This document shows, piece after piece, positions 13,674 through 15,668 of a stretch of 15,668 bases of DNA. The DNA comes from Palsa-459 sp035937595 (GTDB taxonomy: Bacteria; Actinomycetota; Acidimicrobiia; Acidimicrobiales; RAAP-2): positions 1 through 15,668 of the forward strand of contig DASZHS010000028.1 of assembly GCA_035937595.1 (NCBI GenBank), read 5' to 3'. The first letter of the stretch is position 1. Each line of letters opens with the position of its first letter. The notes under the pieces were generated by a model. The model saw only the letters and a list, made by a program, of their open reading frames with translations. It was not told the DNA's origin and did no database searches. Both the position numbers and the translations under genes were made by a program.

Positions 13674-13679
13674 ACCCTA
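13674..13679 (-). promoter_or_regulatory. Candidate -10 element for a leaderless transcript
   Basis: The minus strand reads TAGGGT seven bases before GTG 13664-13666. That fits the TANNNT -10 spacing at which transcription would begin on the start codon itself. The gap to the upstream degV stop is 48 bases. No -35 is evident. Confidence 0.35.
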
Positions 13680-13714
13680 ATGGGGGTTGGTGGTGCGGGC
13701 CGTCGTGCGCGACG

Positions 13715-14563
13715 TCAGGCGGCGTGGCGGGTGAGCCAGCACACGCCGACGATGCCGGGCCCCGCGTGGGTGCCCACGACGGGGCCGATCTCCGTCACGA
13801 TCATCGGGTGGGTGCTGTCGATCCCCGAGAGCCGCTCGACGACGACGCCGAGGTCGTCGGCGTCGCCGCCGCCGACCGCCAGCCAGTCGAACGGCGCGGC
13901 CGCCTCGGCGCGCGTGGCGAGGTGCTCGAGCGCGCGCGCCCGGGTCCGCTGGCGCCCGCCCTCGACGACGAGCCCGTCGCGCACGGTGAGGATCGGCTTC
14001 ACGCTGAGCAGTGAGCCGAAGACCGCCTTCGCGCCGCTCAGCCGGCCGGACTTGACGAGGTGGTCCATCGTGTCGATCGTGCCCACGAGGTCCGCGTCCG
14101 ACACGCGCGCCGCGGTGCGCGACGCCACGTCGCCGACGCTCGCACCGCCCGCGGCGAGCGTCGCTGCCTCGAGGGCCAGCAGCCCCTCGGCGGCCGTCAC
14201 GAGCCGCGAGTCGACCACCCGGACCTCGATGCGGCCGGCCACGGCCTCCGCGCCCAGCACGGCCGCCTGGTAGGTCGCCGAGAGCTCCGAGGAGAGCGTG
14301 ACGGCGACGACGCCGTCCGCGCCCTCGTCGGCGAGCCGCTCGTAGACGGCCTGGAACGCGCCGGGCGAGGGGGCGGCGGTCTCGGGGAGGCGCGCCGAGC
14401 TCGCGCACCGCTTCCAGAACTCCGCGGTCGAGAGGTCCACGCCGTCGGTGAACTCCTCGGTGCCGAAGCGGATGGTGAGCGGGACGACCTCGATGCGGTG
14501 CTCGGCGAGCAGCGCCTTTGGCAGGTCGCACGCGCTGTCGGTGACGATGCGGACGGGTGCCAT
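13715..14563 (-). CDS. DegV family protein, probable fatty-acid binding
   Basis: DegV proteins bind a fatty acid in a two-domain fold; in Firmicutes, homologues (FakB) present it to the kinase FakA, while the actinobacterial role is less clear. The 282-residue protein starts with APVRIVTDSACDLP (8-15 for TDSACDLP), followed by VVPLTIRFGTEEFTDGVDLS, the ligand-site region TAAPSPGAFQAVYE, VTLSSELSATYQAA, a VVDSRLVTAAEGLLALEAA helix, VGTIDTMDHLVKSGRLSGAKA, LLSVKPIL and a late GPVVGTHAGPGIVG. The usual LSGTY is LSATY here. ATG 14561-14563 lies five bases after the murJ stop with only a weak ribosome binding site, so the two are probably coupled. Confidence 0.9.
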   Translation of the reverse strand: MAPVRIVTDSACDLPKALLAEHRIEVVPLTIRFGTEEFTDGVDLSTAEFWKRCASSARLPETAAPSPGAFQAVYERLADEGADGVVAVTLSSELSATYQAAVLGAEAVAGRIEVRVVDSRLVTAAEGLLALEAATLAAGGASVGDVASRTAARVSDADLVGTIDTMDHLVKSGRLSGAKAVFGSLLSVKPILTVRDGLVVEGGRQRTRARALEHLATRAEAAAPFDWLAVGGGDADDLGVVVERLSGIDSTHPMIVTEIGPVVGTHAGPGIVGVCWLTRHAA

Positions 14564-14568
14564 GTCCG

Positions 14569-15668
14569 CTAGAGACTGCCACGCGCGCGCGCACCACGCC
14601 GCGCGCGCCGCGTGAGCCACGCGCTCACGACGACGAACGTCGCCGCGCCCGCGGCGATGGACCACGCGAGCCGGGCGGCGAGGCCGACGCCGCTCGACCA
14701 CGCCGTCGCCGCCGAGGCGACGACGGTGACCACCGCCGTCGCCGCCGTGGCGATCGCGACCCGGCCGAGCGGCCGGAAGCACCCGGGGGCGCCGAGGGCG
14801 CCAACGCGCCGCCGCACCGCCCACAGTGCCCCGACCGCGGCGGCGGTGTAGGCGATCGAGACCGTCGCGGTGAGCACGCCGATCGAGTGGCGCCCGATGG
14901 TCACGGCGAGCGCGACGTTGAGCGCGTTCTCCAAGAGGTAGAGCCAGAACGCGTCGCGGGCGCGCTGCATCGCCTGCAGGCCGCGGATCGCGAACTGGAA
15001 GCAGGTGAACCCCGGGAGCCCGGCCGCGAGCACGGCGAGCACGGTGCCCGCGAGGAGGCGGCCGTGGCCGTGCCCGCGGTACAAGAGGAGGTCGACGAGC
15101 GGCTGGGCGAGGACCACGAGCCCGACCGAGGCGGGCAGGATGATCCCCATCGTCCCGCGCAGCCCCGTGCCGAAGCGCACCGCGAACCCCGGGAGGTCCC
15201 GCAGCGTCCAGCGGCGCGCGAGCTCGGGGGTGACCGCGGCCATGACCGAGACGGCGACGACGGCGTAGGGCATCTGCATGAACGCCCAGCCGTAGGTGTA
15301 CGCCGAGACCGGCCCGTCACCGCCGATGCCGAAGGCGAAGGCGAGCACGACGGCGAGCGCCAGCTGGTTCGCGACCACGATCCCGAGCGTCCAGGTCGAG
15401 AGGCGCCCGACGGCGCGGACGGCCTCGTCGCGCAGGTCGAACCGCCAGCGCACGCGGAGCGCGCCGGCCCGCCCGAGCGACGGCACGAGCGCGAGCGCCT
15501 GGCACGCGACCCCCAGGGTCGTGCCGAGCCCGAGCAGGAGGAGCTGGTTCGGGTTGGCGGTCACCGACGTGAGCGAGGGTGCGGGGTCGATCGCGGCGAA
15601 CCAGCACAGGACCCCGATGCACACGAGGTTGTTCACGACCGGGACCCACGCCGGGGCGCCGAACCGGT
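14569..15668 (-). CDS. murJ: MurJ, lipid II flippase (partial, N-terminus outside window)
   Basis: About 365 C-terminal residues of a MurJ/MviN protein are visible; the gene continues past the right edge. MurJ flips lipid II across the membrane for peptidoglycan synthesis. The visible part starts with RFGAPAWVPVVNNLVCIGVL, matching the family's F..PA..P...N segment. It contains many transmembrane segments, YTYGWAFMQMPYAVVAVSVM, TPELARRW, LLLYRGHGHGRLLAGTVLAV and CFQFAIRGLQAMQRARDAFWL, and ends with a basic tail RRARRGARARGSL. There is no cytoplasmic kinase-like extension of the kind found in mycobacterial MviN: the stop follows the last membrane segment by about a dozen residues. degV follows after five bases. 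Confidence 0.88.
   Translation of the reverse strand, partial: RFGAPAWVPVVNNLVCIGVLCWFAAIDPAPSLTSVTANPNQLLLLGLGTTLGVACQALALVPSLGRAGALRVRWRFDLRDEAVRAVGRLSTWTLGIVVANQLALAVVLAFAFGIGGDGPVSAYTYGWAFMQMPYAVVAVSVMAAVTPELARRWTLRDLPGFAVRFGTGLRGTMGIILPASVGLVVLAQPLVDLLLYRGHGHGRLLAGTVLAVLAAGLPGFTCFQFAIRGLQAMQRARDAFWLYLLENALNVALAVTIGRHSIGVLTATVSIAYTAAAVGALWAVRRRVGALGAPGCFRPLGRVAIATAATAVVTVVASAATAWSSGVGLAARLAWSIAAGAATFVVVSAWLTRRARRGARARGSL

Noticed and set aside
1..15668. CRISPR array, insertion sequence, prophage or a defence system
   Set aside because: No spaced repeat array, transposase, integrase or terminal repeats were seen; the genes form a conserved origin neighbourhood with uniform base composition.

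Overview
The window is the replication-origin neighbourhood of a high-GC (about 70% by eye) actinobacterial chromosome. Three things point to this: GTG starts are common, third codon positions are strongly GC-rich, and gene content and order match the dnaA / rpmH-rnpA-yidD-yidC-jag-rsmG-parAB / cwlM-trxA-trxB / murJ region of Mycobacterium and relatives. Several details differ from mycobacteria and streptomycetes: no gyrB after recF, a degV gene and a small membrane protein where mycobacteria carry sigM and its anti-sigma gene, and YidC with the signature LQPELKRLQQKYKG. These suggest a deep actinobacterial lineage such as Acidimicrobiia. That placement is an inference.

Left arm (1-4365). A DUF2332-like gene end on the plus strand converges on a minus-strand replication operon read from the origin outward: dnaA, dnaN, recF, dciA-like. 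The dnaN-dnaA gap (2744-3000) is the most AT-rich stretch. It holds a perfect TTGTCCACA DnaA box inside a likely dnaN promoter and is the best oriC candidate. More DnaA-box-like sites lie on the other side of dnaA (4370-4479).

Centre (4366-10708). After a gene-free 560-base stretch, the plus strand carries two groups. The first is a tightly packed set for ribosome, RNase P and membrane insertion (rpmH, rnpA, yidD, yidC, khpB/jag, rsmG). The second is parA-parB, with its own promoter and a degenerate parS-like site upstream. Stops and starts overlap at rnpA/yidD, yidD/yidC and parA/parB.

Right arm (10709-15668). A 312-base convergent gap, with repeats and a likely parB terminator, separates parB from a minus-strand group that points back toward the origin: murJ (partial), degV, a two-segment membrane protein, trxB, trxA and a CwlM-like protein. 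The CwlM-like protein has two peptidoglycan-binding domains and an amidase-fold domain that has lost its zinc ligands, so it is probably a cytoplasmic regulator of wall synthesis. Its presence near murJ fits that role.

I see no mobile element, CRISPR array, tRNA or rRNA, and no convincing novel multi-gene system. The points most worth a second look are the altered DNA-contact motif of DnaA, the degenerate amidase with no ordinary start codon, and the YidC that lacks the usual groove arginine.
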